From contig NZ_JAGEMK010000008.1 of assembly GCF_017565425.1 (NCBI RefSeq), positions 62,001 through 126,000 of the forward strand: DNA of 64,000 nucleotides. The letters run 5' to 3'. Origin of the DNA: Actinotalea soli. Lineage in GTDB: Bacteria > Actinomycetota > Actinomycetes > Actinomycetales > Cellulomonadaceae. Both the position numbers and the translations under genes were made by a program. The notes under the pieces were generated by a model that was not told where the DNA came from, did no database searches, and saw nothing but the letters and a program-made list of their open reading frames with translations. Positions 62,420-64,000 of this stretch are shown piece after piece (the stretch's first letter is position 1; every line of letters begins with the position of its first letter).

Positions 62420-64000
62420 TCGTCCTCCTCCTCGACCGGCTCGTCGGGCAGCTCGGCGTCGGGGGTGTCCTCGGCGAGGTCGGAGGACACCCCGGCGCCG
62501 CGGGCGCGGTCCGGGAGCACCGAGACGATGTACTGGTTCGGGTCCCGCAGGGTGGCGGCGGCCCGCTGGGTGTAGTCGTACATGGGCCCGGCCACGACCG
62601 TGATGCTGACCCCCAGGAGCACGAGGGAGGCCGCCGAGCCGACCATCGCCCGCGGCAGCCGCATGGGTGCGGGCTCGACCGGGGCGACCTGCCAGAAGGC
62701 CTTGTTCCAGGCCTTGACGATCGCGTAGAGGGTCAGCAGCGAGGTCACGACCCCCGCCCCGACCAGGGTGAGGGCCAGCGGCCCGCCGTCGGCCACCCCC
62801 GCCTGGAGCAGCCCGGCCTTGCCGAGGAAGCCCGACAGCGGCGGGATCCCGGCGAGGTTCATCGCCGGGACGAAGAACAGCACGGCGAGCAACGGCGCGA
62901 GCCGGGCCAACCCGCCGAGCTGGTCCAGGCTGGTGGACCCACCCCGGCGCTCGACCAGCCCGACGACGAGGAACAGCGCCGTCTGCACGGTGATGTGGTG
63001 GGCCACGTAGAAGATCGAGGCGCCCAGCCCCTGCTCGCTGGACAGCGCGATGCCGAAGATCATGTAGCCGATGTGGCTGACCAGGGTGAAGGACACCAGC
63101 CGCTTGATGTCGTTCTGGGCCACGGCCCCGAGGATCCCGACCACCATGGTGAGCAGCGCCGCGACCATGAGCAGGGTGTCGGCCCGGCCGTCGGGGAACA
63201 GCAGGGTCTGGGTGCGGATGATCGCGTAGACGCCGACCTTGGTCAGCAGCCCCGCGAACACCGCCGTGACGGGGGCAGGGGCCGTGGGGTAGGAGTCCGG
63301 CAACCAGGCCGAGAGCGGGAAGATCGCGGCCTTGATGGCGAAGGCCAGCAGCAGCAGGAGCTGCAGCACGAGCTGCACCCCCGGGTCGATCTCGGGCAGC
63401 CGGATCGCGAGCTGGGCCAGGTTGACCGTGCCGGTCGCGGCGTAGATCAGGCCGATCGCGAGGAGGAAGATGATCGAGGACACCAGCGAGACGACCACGT
63501 AGATGGTCCCCGCGCGGATGCGCTCCCCCGTGCCGCCCAGGGTGAGCAGCACGTAGGAGGCCGCGAGGAGCATCTCGAAGCCGACGTACAGGTTGAACAG
63601 GTCCCCCGAGAGGAAGGCGTTGGCCACGCCCGCGCTCAGCACCAGGTACGTGGGGTGGAAGATCGCCACGGGGGTGCCGCGGTTGCCGTCGGCGAGCCCC
63701 TGGGCGAGGGAGTAGATCAGGACGCACAGGGTCACCGCCGCGGAGACGGTGAGCATGAGGGTCGAGAGGCGATCGGCGACCAGGTCGATCCCGACGGGTG
63801 CCGCCCAGTTCCCCACGTCGAGGACGACAGGCCCCTGGTCGGCCGCGACGAGCAGGGTCAGCGAGGCGAGGAGCACCACGGTCAGGGCGACGACGCTGAT
63901 GATCTGCTGGGCCTTGGGGTGCCGCCACAGCGCGAGGGCCAGGCCCGCGGCCGAGAGCGGGACCAGCACCGGCAGGGGCACCACCCAGCTGAGGTCGGTG
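62416..64000 (-). CDS. mnhD: Na+/H+ antiporter subunit D, 5' end at or beyond the window edge
   Basis: At least 528 codons are visible. The protein has about fourteen membrane helices and the proton-translocating NADH-dehydrogenase-like motifs: SWVVPLPVLVPLSAAG at the start, KAAIFPLSAWLPDSYPTAPAPVTAVFAGLL in the middle (with a key Lys), and DIKRLVSFTLVSHIGYM. The frame is open to the last base, so the true start may lie just past the window; an in-frame GTG at 63984 is an alternative. It exchanges Na+ for H+ within the Mrp complex. Confidence 0.93.
   Translation of the reverse strand, partial: TDLSWVVPLPVLVPLSAAGLALALWRHPKAQQIISVVALTVVLLASLTLLVAADQGPVVLDVGNWAAPVGIDLVADRLSTLMLTVSAAVTLCVLIYSLAQGLADGNRGTPVAIFHPTYLVLSAGVANAFLSGDLFNLYVGFEMLLAASYVLLTLGGTGERIRAGTIYVVVSLVSSIIFLLAIGLIYAATGTVNLAQLAIRLPEIDPGVQLVLQLLLLLAFAIKAAIFPLSAWLPDSYPTAPAPVTAVFAGLLTKVGVYAIIRTQTLLFPDGRADTLLMVAALLTMVVGILGAVAQNDIKRLVSFTLVSHIGYMIFGIALSSEQGLGASIFYVAHHITVQTALFLVVGLVERRGGSTSLDQLGGLARLAPLLAVLFFVPAMNLAGIPPLSGFLGKAGLLQAGVADGGPLALTLVGAGVVTSLLTLYAIVKAWNKAFWQVAPVEPAPMRLPRAMVGSAASLVLLGVSITVVAGPMYDYTQRAAATLRDPNQYIVSVLPDRARGAGVSSDLAEDTPDAELPDEPVEEEDE

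Overview
The window is a GC-rich chromosomal segment with almost no non-coding space. It has many GTG starts, many 4-bp ATGA/GTGA gene overlaps, and the gene order dnaK-grpE-dnaJ-hspR, with HspR (HAIR), DtxR/IdeR and NrdR operators. This points to an actinobacterium. The C50-type carotenoid cluster, the class Ib ribonucleotide reductase and the giant sigma factor fused to a carbohydrate-binding module suggest Micrococcales, perhaps a Cellulomonas/Oerskovia/Cellulosimicrobium relative. The genus is inference only. No phage, insertion sequence, plasmid, rRNA or CRISPR locus is visible; the window looks like ordinary chromosome with short palindromic intergenic repeats.

Region 1-10.7 kb: the end of a carboxymuconolactone-decarboxylase-like gene; a CPBP membrane protease; a NarL/DesK-type two-component pair; an iron-siderophore ABC importer (ATPase, lipoprotein, fused double permease) behind a DtxR/IdeR iron box; an aldo/keto reductase; a TelA-type pair; and tRNA-Ser(CGA). 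Region 10.7-16.4 kb: an NmrA-type reductase divergent from an AraC regulator, a sirtuin, TadA, upp, ddaH, and four copies of a 50-bp palindrome.

Region 16.4-23.9 kb: a seven-gene carotenoid operon (idi-crtE-crtB-crtI-crtYe-crtYf-crtEb), every junction overlapping by 4 bp, predicted to make a cyclic C50 carotenoid. A glycosyltransferase and an NAD(P)-binding protein are divergent from it. Region 23.9-30.3 kb: the most unusual gene, one 1074-residue polypeptide running from an ECF sigma factor through a zinc anti-sigma motif and membrane segments to cysteine-paired beta repeats and a chitin-binding-type module. It is divergent from a degenerate GGDEF protein. A prolyl oligopeptidase follows.

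Region 30.3-44 kb: nrdHIEF with paired NrdR boxes; a DUF2306 protein and TetR regulator sharing a promoter with twin operators; the dnaK operon with two HAIR boxes; and a kinase-like protein and a secreted beta-helix-like protein. Region 44-55.8 kb: a MerR/VOC pair, DUF2332, a DUF559 protein, a TauE permease, GNAT proteins, a DrrAB-type exporter, and an ECF42 sigma factor with two DGPF proteins and a matching candidate promoter. Region 55.8-64 kb: a thiamine ABC importer (thiB-thiP-thiQ) under a TPP riboswitch, two small proteins, and the mnhDEFG end of an Mrp-type Na+/H+ antiporter operon that runs off the window.

Two families of fixed-length palindromes lie between genes: 50 bp with CTCGTGTCAGA ends (four copies) and 68 bp with CGAGGTCGCAC ends (four copies, one inside the thiamine operon). 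Most are at gene ends, where they could act as terminators; their identical lengths suggest dispersed REP-like elements.
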